A DNA stretch of 10,859 nucleotides from Opitutia bacterium (GTDB lineage: Bacteria; Verrucomicrobiota; Verrucomicrobiia; Opitutales; JANYDI01), in assembly GCA_025363695.1 (NCBI GenBank), contig JANYDI010000134.1:1-10859 (forward strand), read 5' to 3'. The notes under the pieces were generated by a model. The model searched no databases, was not told the DNA's origin, and was given only the letters and a program-made list of their open reading frames with translations. Positions 1 through 4,987 of the stretch are shown here, in pieces. Both the position numbers and the translations under genes were made by a program. Within the stretch, counting starts at the first letter, position 1, and every line of letters begins with the position of its first letter.

Positions 1-40
1 GAGCCGGTTTTAGGGGAGGCATTGGGGGTTCGGACAAGGA

Positions 41-82
41 AGAGAAGTGCGTAGCGCACTACGGTGCGTGAGTCACTTCTCT
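41..82. repeat. small palindromic repeat with nested hairpin
   Basis: The outer arms AGAGAAGTG (41-49) and CACTTCTCT (74-82) are perfectly complementary. Inside lies a second hairpin, CGTAG/CTACG (50-54, 59-63), with a four-base loop. The right part, CGTGAGTCACTTC, recurs in reverse complement at 5757-5769, where it overlaps the end of an exported-protein gene, so this is a dispersed repeat and not a chance hairpin. It has no T-tract, and no function is evident. Confidence 0.6.
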
Positions 83-120
83 GACGCAGCATCAAACGTG
101 AATGTCCCCCTCAAACCATC

Positions 121-144
121 CTAAGGGGAGCGAGCGCCCATTAG
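121..144 (-). repeat. remnant of R-element hairpin H3
   Basis: A degenerate version of the terminal hairpin (H3) of the R repeat, starting CTAAGGGGAGC and ending CCCATTAG. It is followed by degenerate TTAGCCC-like heptamers and a CCTTCAACGC box (179-188), which also borders two other R copies near 1283 and 2358. The rest of the R element is not recognisable upstream. It lies just before the gene starting at 193, the same gene-facing position H3 takes elsewhere in the window. Confidence 0.5.
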
Positions 145-192
145 CCCTTAGCCTTCAGCCCTTAACCACTTAACTTACCTTCAACGCCCAAC

Positions 193-978
193 ATGCAGAT
201 TACCATTCTAGGAAGCGGGACCTCTCAGGGGGTGCCCATGATTGGCGAGAGCCTAGAAAACCCCTGTTACGCGGACAAGCGTAACTGGCGGACGCGTTCG
301 AGTATCCACGTGCAGATGGGTGACTTGCATATTCAAGTAGATGCGGCCCAAGAGTTTAGGTTGCAGTGCCTTTCCAGCCATATTCGCCATATTGACCTTT
401 TTATCCTGACCCATGAGCATGCCGATCATGTTATGGGTATGGATGATTTAAGGCGTTTTAATGGCTTTTTGGGCGGAAAGGCACTGCCTGTTTATAGTAG
501 CCCCGAGGGCCTTAACCGCGTTAAGGCTGTATTCCCTTATGCGATAGGGTGTTCTGAGTTTTTGGGCTATCCATCCTTTGACCTGCGGGCTATGCCTGCC
601 GTTTTAGACTTGCCTGGTGGACAAGTGGCCGCTACGCCTTTGCCGCACGGAAACGTGGACGTTTTGGGCCTGATTTTTACCGAATACGCCACGGGCCAAA
701 AGGCAGGGTATTTTACTGATTGTAGTAAAATCACGCCTGAGGCCCAAGTCCTTGCCGCGGGAGCTCAGGTGGTGATCTTGGACGGCTTGCGTTACGAGCC
801 GCACCCCACGCATATGACCATAGATGAGGCCGTGGCAGCCGCCTTGCGCATAGGAGCCCCACTCAGCTACCTCACGCATCTGAGTTCCGGCCTCGACCAT
901 GCCACCCTCGAGGCGAGTTTGCCGGCTGGCGTTAGGGTGGCCTATGATACTTTAATCATTGATTGCAGCAAAGGGTAA
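193..978 (+). CDS. MBL-fold metallohydrolase, PhnP-like phosphodiesterase family
   Basis: A 261-residue cytosolic metallo-beta-lactamase-fold hydrolase. It opens with ILGSGTSQGVP, the usual start of the COG1235/PhnP branch, and carries the metal motif HEHADH at residues 74-79. Further likely ligands are His152 (LPHG), Asp176 (FTDC) and His229 (LTHLS), and HPTH at 204-207 is also typical. Family members hydrolyse cyclic phosphodiesters such as phosphoribosyl 1,2-cyclic phosphate; the substrate here cannot be deduced, and no phn genes are nearby. The length is normal. The ATG at 193 places the first beta strand at the N-terminus as in homologues, but no Shine-Dalgarno precedes it. The stop codon lies inside an AAAGGGT tandem repeat, so the last residues (CSKG) are repeat-encoded. 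It is a single-gene unit, bracketed by repeat elements. Confidence 0.88.
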   Translation: MQITILGSGTSQGVPMIGESLENPCYADKRNWRTRSSIHVQMGDLHIQVDAAQEFRLQCLSSHIRHIDLFILTHEHADHVMGMDDLRRFNGFLGGKALPVYSSPEGLNRVKAVFPYAIGCSEFLGYPSFDLRAMPAVLDLPGGQVAATPLPHGNVDVLGLIFTEYATGQKAGYFTDCSKITPEAQVLAAGAQVVILDGLRYEPHPTHMTIDEAVAAALRIGAPLSYLTHLSSGLDHATLEASLPAGVRVAYDTLIIDCSKG

Positions 979-996
979 AGGGTAAAGGGTAAAGGG
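970..996 (+). repeat. AAAGGGT heptamer tandem repeat
   Basis: Almost four perfect units of AAAGGGT begin inside the last codons of the hydrolase gene and end at hairpin H3 of the following R element. The stop codon TAA (976-978) is part of the first and second units, so changes in copy number would not alter the protein. Related heptamers border H3 of other R copies. Confidence 0.85.
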
Positions 997-1108
997 CCAA
1001 GGGGAGCCAGCTCCCCTTGGATCCCCTAACCGAATTGTGAAAATGCTACGCATTTTCAGCAATTCGGGTGAGGCGATACAAGGCACCCCCACAGATTCCT
1101 TCGGAATC
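997..1108 (+). repeat. R element copy 1 (H3-H2-H1)
   Basis: Three hairpins in a row. H3 at 997-1020 has arms CCAAGGGGAGC/GCTCCCCTTGG. H2 at 1030-1067 has outer arms CCGAATTG/CAATTCGG around the core AAAATGC-TAC-GCATTTT. H1 at 1094-1108 is GATTCC-TTC-GGAATC. The linkers are the invariant GGATCC between H3 and H2, and ATACAAGGC followed by a C-run between H2 and H1. It begins 18 bp after the hydrolase stop codon. It lacks a T-tract, so it may act in mRNA 3'-end protection or processing more than in intrinsic termination. Confidence 0.8.
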
Positions 1109-1147
1109 GGGGAATGTTTTTAGAGGCAATTGCGACAAATACTCCCG

Positions 1148-1273
1148 GATCGCGAAGCGATCTGTGGGGGCCTTAGTATATGCTTCCCGATAGGCAATTT
1201 TTATAAAATGCATTAGCATTTTTAAAAATTGCCCATCGGAAAGGGGATCCTAAGGGGCACGAGTGCCCCTTAG
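1148..1273 (-). repeat. R element copy 2 (inverted)
   Basis: The same element in the opposite orientation: H1 GATCGC-GAA-GCGATC (1148-1162), H2 at 1187-1239, and H3 at 1250-1273 with arms CTAAGGGGCAC/GTGCCCCTTAG. The H2 arms differ from copy 1 yet remain largely complementary, with the AAAATGC core kept. Only 39 bp separate it from copy 1, so the two form a facing pair. A CTTTCAACGCTA box follows H3. The region 979-1412 otherwise contains no gene. Confidence 0.8.
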
Positions 1274-1307
1274 TCCTTTCCCTTTCAACGCTAGATTGAG
1301 GACACAC

Positions 1308-1338
1308 CCTAACACGTTAGGCTACGTAAATTTTTACG
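1308..1338. repeat. two adjacent short palindromes
   Basis: CCTAAC-AC-GTTAGG (1308-1321) is followed directly by CGTAAA-TT-TTTACG (1325-1338). They lie just upstream of the presumed tRNA-Ser promoter. There is no T-run consistent with a terminator. They could be protein-binding dyads or a weak 3' end for upstream transcripts. Confidence 0.4.
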
Positions 1339-1346
1339 CAAGAGGC

Positions 1347-1376
1347 TTGACAAAAACAAACCGCTTGGAGTAGCGT
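1347..1376 (+). promoter_or_regulatory. candidate tRNA-Ser promoter
   Basis: A perfect -35 hexamer TTGACA (1347-1352) is followed after 18 bp by a poor -10 match, TAGCGT (1371-1376). This places a start roughly 30 nt before the tRNA. The -35 match is convincing and the -10 assignment is weak. Confidence 0.35.
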
Positions 1377-1412
1377 CTGCCTTGCCTTGTCGCTTAGATA
1401 GGGTTTCCACGT

Positions 1413-1502
1413 GGAGAGATGACAGAGTGGCCGATTGTGTAACATTGGAAATGTTATGTACTCGGAAGGGTACCGGGGGTTCGAATCCCTCTCTCTCCGC
1501 CA
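1413..1502 (+). tRNA. tRNA-Ser (anticodon GGA)
   Basis: A 90-nt class II tRNA including encoded CCA. The acceptor stem is GGAGAGA/TCTCTCC. The anticodon stem TAACA/TGTTA encloses loop TTGGAAA with anticodon GGA, which reads UCU and UCC. The long variable arm pairs GTAC/GTAC, as expected for serine. The T arm is GGGGG-TTCGAAT-CCCTC, followed by discriminator G and CCA at 1500-1502. The last two bases are also the start of a long hairpin, which places the tRNA 3' end at a junction with repeat or transferred DNA. Confidence 0.96.
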
Positions 1503-1588
1503 GGCTTCGCTCCAAGGAGCTCCGCCCGGCAGGCCCAATAGCGTTTGAAGCGGAGACTGCCCGGCGTAGCTCGTCAGAGCGAAGCCTG
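1501..1588 (+). repeat. long hairpin abutting tRNA-Ser 3' end
   Basis: The outer arms CAGGCTTCGCTC (1501-1512) and GAGCGAAGCCTG (1577-1588) pair perfectly. The inner arms at 1517-1532 and 1557-1572 pair at 14 of 16 positions, enclosing a 24-nt loop. The hairpin begins within the CCA of the tRNA. It could terminate or process the tRNA transcript, or be a repeat that targets tRNA ends. It has no T-tract. Confidence 0.7.
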
Positions 1589-1597
1589 AGCCCCTTT

Positions 1598-1789
1598 CTA
1601 CAAGTTTAACCCTGACGCTGGCAGATCTTTATATGCGTCCGCCAGGGCATATTTTCGTCCGCGATTGGAGGCATCTACGACCTTCAGAAAGCCACTTTTC
1701 ACCCATGAGGCACACAATTCCGTGCGTGTGCGGGGCTTGAAGCCAAAGAGGTCACCCACCTGACGGCTGGTAACCAAAAAAAACTTGCT
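1598..1789 (-). pseudogene. 3' remnant of a winged-helix (probably Fic-family) gene
   Basis: An open minus-strand frame ends at a TAG stop (1598-1600) and encodes a coherent helix-turn-helix segment containing TSRQVGDLFGFKPRTRTELC, then WVKSGFLKVVDASNRGRKY and a short tail. The pattern resembles the C-terminal winged helix of Fic-family proteins, from memory of the family. There is no ATG. A frame stop occurs at 1790-1792 exactly where a palindromic repeat begins, so everything upstream, including any Fic catalytic motif, is missing. A TTG at 1775-1777 could start a peptide of about 59 residues, so a small DNA-binding protein is possible but less likely. It reads toward the tRNA-Ser 3' end, as expected for a decayed accessory gene beside a tRNA. 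Confidence 0.5.
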
Positions 1790-1875
1790 TTATCGGCAAG
1801 TTATCAGCGGATTATCGGCATTCAGTCGTGCCGTTAATATGCCGATAACATGCCGATAAAGCAAGTTTTTTTTGG
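1774..1875. repeat. 102-bp palindrome of phased TTATCGGCA boxes
   Basis: Perfect 25-bp terminal inverted repeats (1774-1798 and 1851-1875), each starting CCAAAAAAAACTTGC, flank 52 bp. The TTATCGGCA box recurs at starts 1790, 1801 (as TTATCAGCG) and 1812. Its inverse TGCCGATAA recurs at 1829 (as TGCCGTTAA), 1840 and 1851. The spacing within each half is exactly 11 bp. This is the geometry of an oligomeric DNA-binding site or of mobile-element ends. It truncates the winged-helix remnant. Confidence 0.85.
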
Positions 1876-1885
1876 AGAGCCAAGC

Positions 1886-1907
1886 CGCCTACGCTAAAGC
1901 TACGGCG
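1886..1907. repeat. mini-palindrome CGCCTACGCT..GCTACGGCG
   Basis: A 22-bp imperfect palindrome with the arms shown in the call. A near-identical reverse-complement copy is at 10588-10609, inserted within an E repeat. Downstream at about 1918-1931 there is a fragment, GGCATACTAAGGC, resembling the H2-H1 linker of a forward R element, probably a remnant. The rest of 1908-1980 shows nothing recognisable. Confidence 0.6.
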
Positions 1908-1980
1908 ACCGGGAGGGCATACTAAGGCGCGCGCGCCCGCAAGCGTTCTAGTGTTGAAAGTGACTTAACTTGTTGATTTA

Positions 1981-2203
1981 AAACACATTATGAGAGGCCT
2001 GAAGGGCCGCCAGATGGATAGCCCAGGGCGTGAGCCCTGGGTTTGGCATAGAAAAAGGATTTTGAGCCCTACAGGGGCGACACTCCTATTTATGTTTTGA
2101 GTGCCGCCCTTACAGGGCTCCCATTTATTTTCCATCCTGGACCCAGGGCTTACGCCCTGGGCTGTCTATCTGACGGCCCTTCAGGCCTCCTCAAATGTGG
2201 ACT
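1981..2203. repeat. E element copy 1 (nested palindromic repeat)
   Basis: An approximately 220-bp nested inverted repeat. The outermost arms are AGGCCTGAAGGGCC and GGCCCTTCAGGCCT. Next come CCCAGGGCGTGAGCCCTGGG and CCCAGGGCTTACGCCCTGGG. Innermost are GAGCCCTACAGGGGCGACAC and GTGCCGCCCTTACAGGGCTC. It resembles dispersed palindromic repeats common in some Verrucomicrobiota and Planctomycetota genomes (recalled, not checked). It contains no open reading frame, so any movement would be non-autonomous. Confidence 0.8.
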
Positions 2204-2230
2204 GAATAAATGCTTAAATTATTTAAATGC

Positions 2231-2389
2231 GATCGCGAAGCGATCTGGAGGGGCCTTGTATCTCCTTGTCAGGTAACGCATTATGAAAATGCTTTGCATT
2301 TTTGTAATGCGTTACCTGTAGGGGATCCAAGGGGACGGCGTCCCCTTGGCCTTTCACTTTCAACGCTAAGGGGCGCAAGCGCCCCTTAG
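2231..2389 (-). repeat. R element copy 3, with doubled H3
   Basis: H1 GATCGC-GAA-GCGATC is at 2231-2245. H2 at 2270-2318 has perfectly paired outer arms CAGGTAACGCATTA/TAATGCGTTACCTG around AAAATGC-TTT-GCATTTT. A first H3 is at 2327-2349 (CCAAGGGGA/TCCCCTTGG). After a CTTTCAACG box there is a second H3 at 2366-2389 (arms CTAAGGGGCGC/GCGCCCCTTAG). The second H3 is inside the 3' end of rsmD and supplies its stop codon. Confidence 0.82.
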
Positions 2390-2941
2390 CTCCACCCCTA
2401 AAATCAGCATCGACGGGTTGTTGCCGCGTGTGAGATGACGCACGGGGGAGAAGCCTGGGTGCTCGGGGAGCTCGGCGTTGGGGAGCTCGAGGAGGAGGCG
2501 GGCCTGGGGGGTTTGGGCAATGGCTTTTTGGAACAGCGGAAAGAGTTTTTTGAGGAAAAAGGCTGTGTGCTCGTAGGGTGGGTCGACGAAAATAAAGTCG
2601 TAGGCGTGCTCCTGGGGGGTCCAGTGTAGGATGTCGCGACAGACAAAGGTGCTGGGAGGTGCGTGTCCTAGGCTGCGACTGAGGGCCTGATAGGTTTTTT
2701 TGATGCAGTCCAGGGCCTTGGGTTCGCGTTCGAGAAAGCAGGCCGAAAGGGCTCCGCGACTCAGGGCTTCTAGGCCATAGCCACCAAAGCCAGCAAAAAG
2801 GTCCAAGACACGGGCGCCGCAGATGCTGTCCCCAAGACACGCAAAAAGCCGTTCCCTTAAAAAATCTGTAGCTGGACGCACACCCTTGAGAGGCAGGCTC
2901 TCGATCGCAATGCTCCGCGCTAAACCACCGCTAATCCTCAT
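2366..2941 (-). CDS. rsmD: 16S rRNA (guanine-966-N2)-methyltransferase RsmD
   Basis: A 191-residue class I SAM-dependent methyltransferase matching RsmD, which methylates G966 of 16S rRNA. It has the N-terminal ISGG start, RPATDFLRERLF (residues 22-33, RsmD signature RPTTDRVREALF), SAM-binding motif I LDLFAGFGGYGLEALSRGA (46-64) and the catalytic FVDPPYE (118-124). Length is typical. I prefer ATG at 2939-2941 over the TTG one codon upstream; neither has a Shine-Dalgarno. It lies 16 bp after the CCA end of tRNA-fMet and is probably co-transcribed with it. The last codons (LRGACAP and stop) are encoded by the H3 hairpin of an R element, so the C-terminus looks repeat-derived. Confidence 0.93.
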   Translation of the reverse strand: MRISGGLARSIAIESLPLKGVRPATDFLRERLFACLGDSICGARVLDLFAGFGGYGLEALSRGALSACFLEREPKALDCIKKTYQALSRSLGHAPPSTFVCRDILHWTPQEHAYDFIFVDPPYEHTAFFLKKLFPLFQKAIAQTPQARLLLELPNAELPEHPGFSPVRHLTRGNNPSMLILGVELRGACAP

Positions 2942-2957
2942 CAAAAAATAGGACTCT

Positions 2958-3034
<77 letters not shown>

Positions 3035-3052
3035 ACAAACACAACAGACAGC

Positions 3053-3080
3053 AGCCTATGGGGTTTTTTTAAAAAATCAA
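3053..3080 (-). promoter_or_regulatory. weak candidate promoter for tRNA-fMet-rsmD
   Basis: On the minus strand, TTGATT (3080-3075) is followed after 16 bp by TAGGCT (3058-3053). This ends 18 bp before the tRNA 5' end. The match is poor, but the A/T tracts immediately upstream could act as an UP element, as is usual for strong tRNA promoters. Confidence 0.25.
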
Positions 3081-3119
3081 GCTTTTTTTATTTTTTTTTA
3101 GCCCTTACTGGTTTTTTTT
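3064..3119. other. A/T-tract region between divergent units
   Basis: Runs of T7A6 (3064-3076), T7 (3083-3089), T9 (3091-3099) and T8 (3112-3119) lie between the divergently transcribed tRNA-fMet-rsmD unit and the histidine kinase gene. Such tracts can bend DNA or bind the RNA polymerase alpha subunit. No reading frame is present. Confidence 0.5.
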
Positions 3120-3122
3120 AAG

Positions 3123-3152
3123 TTGACCCGACTCCTATTGATAGACTACTAT
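3123..3152 (+). promoter_or_regulatory. candidate promoter of the histidine kinase gene
   Basis: TTGACC (3123-3128) and TACTAT (3147-3152) are separated by 18 bp and end 14 bp before the ATG at 3167. The messenger would therefore have a very short leader, consistent with the absence of a Shine-Dalgarno sequence. Confidence 0.4.
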
Positions 3153-3166
3153 CTGTTTTAATACTT

Positions 3167-4204
3167 ATGCCTCAAGCTTCCCTATTTATACTTTGTGAGT
3201 CCTCCTGTGCGCTTGCGCAAGCGGTAGGTCAGGGCGTAACGGGACTGGAAGGCAGGCAAATAGCCACACTGGAGGCGCTTTTGTTGGCGCTGAAGCACGA
3301 GACGCCGCAGGCGCTTATTGTGGATGGCAGTAAGTGGGATCTTAAGCAGCTGGAGTGCCTTGTAGACACGCTATCCCCAAGCAGCGTTGTCCCCTTGGTG
3401 CTTTGGGGAACTCAGGGCAGCCGTGAGGACGACACCGTGCTGCCAGTAGGGTTTGATGCTTCGACGCTGCATTGGACCCTGAAAGTTGCTGGGTTGCAGC
3501 GAGCCCTCAAGCTGTGCAAGGCGCGCATTCCCGCTTTGCCCGTGGAGCCTCTTTTGGACAGCGTCATCCATACGCTCAATAATCTACTGGGGATTCTTAT
3601 TGGCTACCTGGACCTATTGGGAATAAGAGCCAGCACGACGTCACGCGAACAGCAGACGCTTGAGACCATGAAGACCGCTACCGAGCGCATGGGCACGCTG
3701 CTCAAGCAGCTGGCAACGGCGTTTCCGAAAGTTGCGCAGGCGGCCCAGGCGATTCCCGTAGAAGTCCTCATTCTGGGGGCCCTAAAGCGCGTTGGGCTCA
3801 CAGCTTATGGGGCCCTACAGGGGCTGGAAGTCATCTACCACTGCCCAAAAGAGGCCTTGGCTAAGGTCGATGCCCCGAGTTTGGCGCAAACGCTGTGCGA
3901 CCTCATCATAAATGCTTACGAAAGTTATACCCATAAACATTATAAAATCACCCTAGAAGTGAACATCCGTGACAAAGGTTACGAGGAGAAGGAGCTCCAC
4001 ATCGTCCTGAAAGATACCGGCCCAGGGCTAGACCCTCGTATCGCCGATACGGCTCAGGAACCCTTTGTTTCCACAAAACCGCAACATAAGGGGCTGGGGC
4101 TTACCCTAGCGCGTCAAACCCTGCGTGCCCAAGGAGGCAATCTGCAGATGGAAGCCAATAGCCCAACAGGGCTTACGCTTACCATCACTCAACCCTTTTT
4201 TTGA
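3167..4204 (+). CDS. soluble sensor histidine kinase with receiver-like N-terminus
   Basis: A 345-residue protein. The C-terminal two thirds is a two-component kinase core: H-box IHTLNNLLG with His135, N-box DLIINAYES (Asn249), G1 DTGPGLD (283-289), F-box PFVSTK (299-304) and G2 HKGLGLTLAR (307-316). Residues 1 to about 115 look like a divergent CheY-type receiver: Asp53 in LIVDGS could be the phospho-acceptor, but the acidic pair of true receivers is not evident. No membrane segment or signal peptide exists, so it should sense in the cytoplasm or through a partner. No response regulator gene is in the window. The last codons (PFF and stop) run into a T-tract and leader that is duplicated upstream of 5842. 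Metal sensing is possible from the neighbours, but this is inference. Confidence 0.88.
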   Translation: MPQASLFILCESSCALAQAVGQGVTGLEGRQIATLEALLLALKHETPQALIVDGSKWDLKQLECLVDTLSPSSVVPLVLWGTQGSREDDTVLPVGFDASTLHWTLKVAGLQRALKLCKARIPALPVEPLLDSVIHTLNNLLGILIGYLDLLGIRASTTSREQQTLETMKTATERMGTLLKQLATAFPKVAQAAQAIPVEVLILGALKRVGLTAYGALQGLEVIYHCPKEALAKVDAPSLAQTLCDLIINAYESYTHKHYKITLEVNIRDKGYEEKELHIVLKDTGPGLDPRIADTAQEPFVSTKPQHKGLGLTLARQTLRAQGGNLQMEANSPTGLTLTITQPFF

Positions 4205-4226
4205 CTTTTCTCCAAAAAATGAGAAA
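4201..4226 (+). promoter_or_regulatory. leader with TTGACT and dyad, first HMA cassette
   Basis: TTGACT (4201-4206) overlaps the kinase stop codon. It is followed by the dyad TTTCTC-N8-GAGAAA (4207-4226). The same arrangement with a better dyad is found before the second cassette at 5782-5808. Conservation in both copies suggests a promoter with an operator, but a clear -10 is not visible. Confidence 0.4.
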
Positions 4227-4251
4227 TAACCCCATAACTCCATAAAAGACC

Positions 4252-4638
4252 ATGAAAAATAACACGCTAACTACCCTCTTCATGATGAAGTTTCTTATCC
4301 TTCTTGGACTTTCTAGCCCGCTTAAGGCCGGAGACGACATGCCAGCGATGGAAAAAGCCGTAGCTTCGAAAGGTGAAAATATCACCGTTTTTGTCAAAGG
4401 TCCTTATTCTCAGGGATGCAAAAATATCATTATTAAGAGGCTTACAGAGGGATACCCCGACATCGTAGAAAAAGTAGAGGTAGAACTCAACTCTGAAAAA
4501 AACGATGAAGTAAGAAAAACAAAGGTGTCCAAGATTTTGATCACCACCAAAGCAGGTTTGACCGATGAGCAAATACAAGCGCCTTTCAAAAACCTTCCTC
4601 TGAGCTTTCAAAAAATTGAACATAAATCGGTCGAATAA
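4252..4638 (+). CDS. exported monothiol HMA-like small protein (cassette 1)
   Basis: A 128-residue protein with a clear signal peptide (hydrophobic LILLGLSS, likely cleavage after Ala26 in PLKA). The mature part has a single compact domain of about 80 residues whose strand-helix pattern fits the ferredoxin-like HMA fold. At the metal-loop position it reads GPYSQGC. Compared with the true motif GVDCDSC of the next gene, the second Cys (Cys56) is kept and the first is replaced by Ser. It could bind metal with one thiol, dimerise through a disulphide, or act in thiol exchange; the function is unknown. It is the first gene of a probable three-gene operon, 31 bp before the CxxC protein, and has a paralogue at 5842. 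It has no Shine-Dalgarno. I do not recognise a named family. Confidence 0.78.
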   Translation: MKNNTLTTLFMMKFLILLGLSSPLKAGDDMPAMEKAVASKGENITVFVKGPYSQGCKNIIIKRLTEGYPDIVEKVEVELNSEKNDEVRKTKVSKILITTKAGLTDEQIQAPFKNLPLSFQKIEHKSVE

Positions 4639-4669
4639 TCGGTCGTTTTAGTTTTAGAAACCCCATCCT

Positions 4670-4966
4670 ATGATCAAAAAATTATCTCTAGCGCTCACCG
4701 CGCTTATGGCCGTTGCTCAACTCATGGCAACAGAAACCATCCACTTTGACATAAAAGGCGTCGACTGTGACTCCTGTAGATTTGAGCTCAAAGAGGAATT
4801 GGAAAAGCTTCCTGGAGTAACGGAAGTCACTATGACAGACAAAGACGACGACGCTTATGCGGTAGACATTGTGCTCAAGGACGGAAAGACCCTCGACGAA
4901 AAAAAATTTACCAAGCTCAGCGAGAAACATGGATATAAAGTTATCGGCGAAAACAAGGCCAAGTAA
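4670..4966 (+). CDS. periplasmic MerP-like HMA metal-binding protein
   Basis: A 98-residue exported protein. It has a signal peptide ending at LMA (residue 20) followed by one heavy-metal-associated domain, with strand TIHFDIKGV, metal loop GVDCDSC (Cys33, Cys36), helix FELKEELEKLPGV and the usual C-terminal GYKV strand. In size and order it matches MerP, the periplasmic mercuric-ion carrier, and related soft-metal carriers. The two Cys should chelate a thiophilic ion such as Hg(II), Cu(I) or Zn(II); the metal is not predictable. It is the only member of the local family with an intact CxxC. It is the middle gene of cassette 1 and has no counterpart in cassette 2 except for its signal peptide, which reappears on the gene at 6252. 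A MerT-like protein lies further downstream. Confidence 0.87.
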   Translation: MIKKLSLALTALMAVAQLMATETIHFDIKGVDCDSCRFELKEELEKLPGVTEVTMTDKDDDAYAVDIVLKDGKTLDEKKFTKLSEKHGYKVIGENKAK

Positions 4967-4987
4967 CCTATCTCTCAATAAGAACCT

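Noticed and set aside
1308..1321. GTTAGGC core resembling an integron attC half-site
   Set aside because: The two arms are separated by 2 bp only and there is no attC-like second pair of boxes or integrase, so it is a simple short palindrome.
1382..1609. 75-codon plus-strand open frame over tRNA-Ser
   Set aside because: It crosses the tRNA and its hairpin and contains the tRNA sequence translated; no coding signal.
1774..1875. Plasmid-type replication origin with iterons
   Set aside because: Phased 9-mers resemble iterons, but there is no initiator gene or DnaA-box cluster nearby and the inverted symmetry suits an operator or element ends better.
2223..2840. 205-codon minus-strand open frame
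   Set aside because: It overlaps rsmD in another frame, is low-complexity and rich in Pro/Arg/Ser, and shows no family motif, whereas rsmD has clear methyltransferase motifs.
4267..4623. 118-codon minus-strand frame opposite the first HMA gene
   Set aside because: Shadow of the signal-peptide gene; the real frame has a paralogue with conserved protein sequence.
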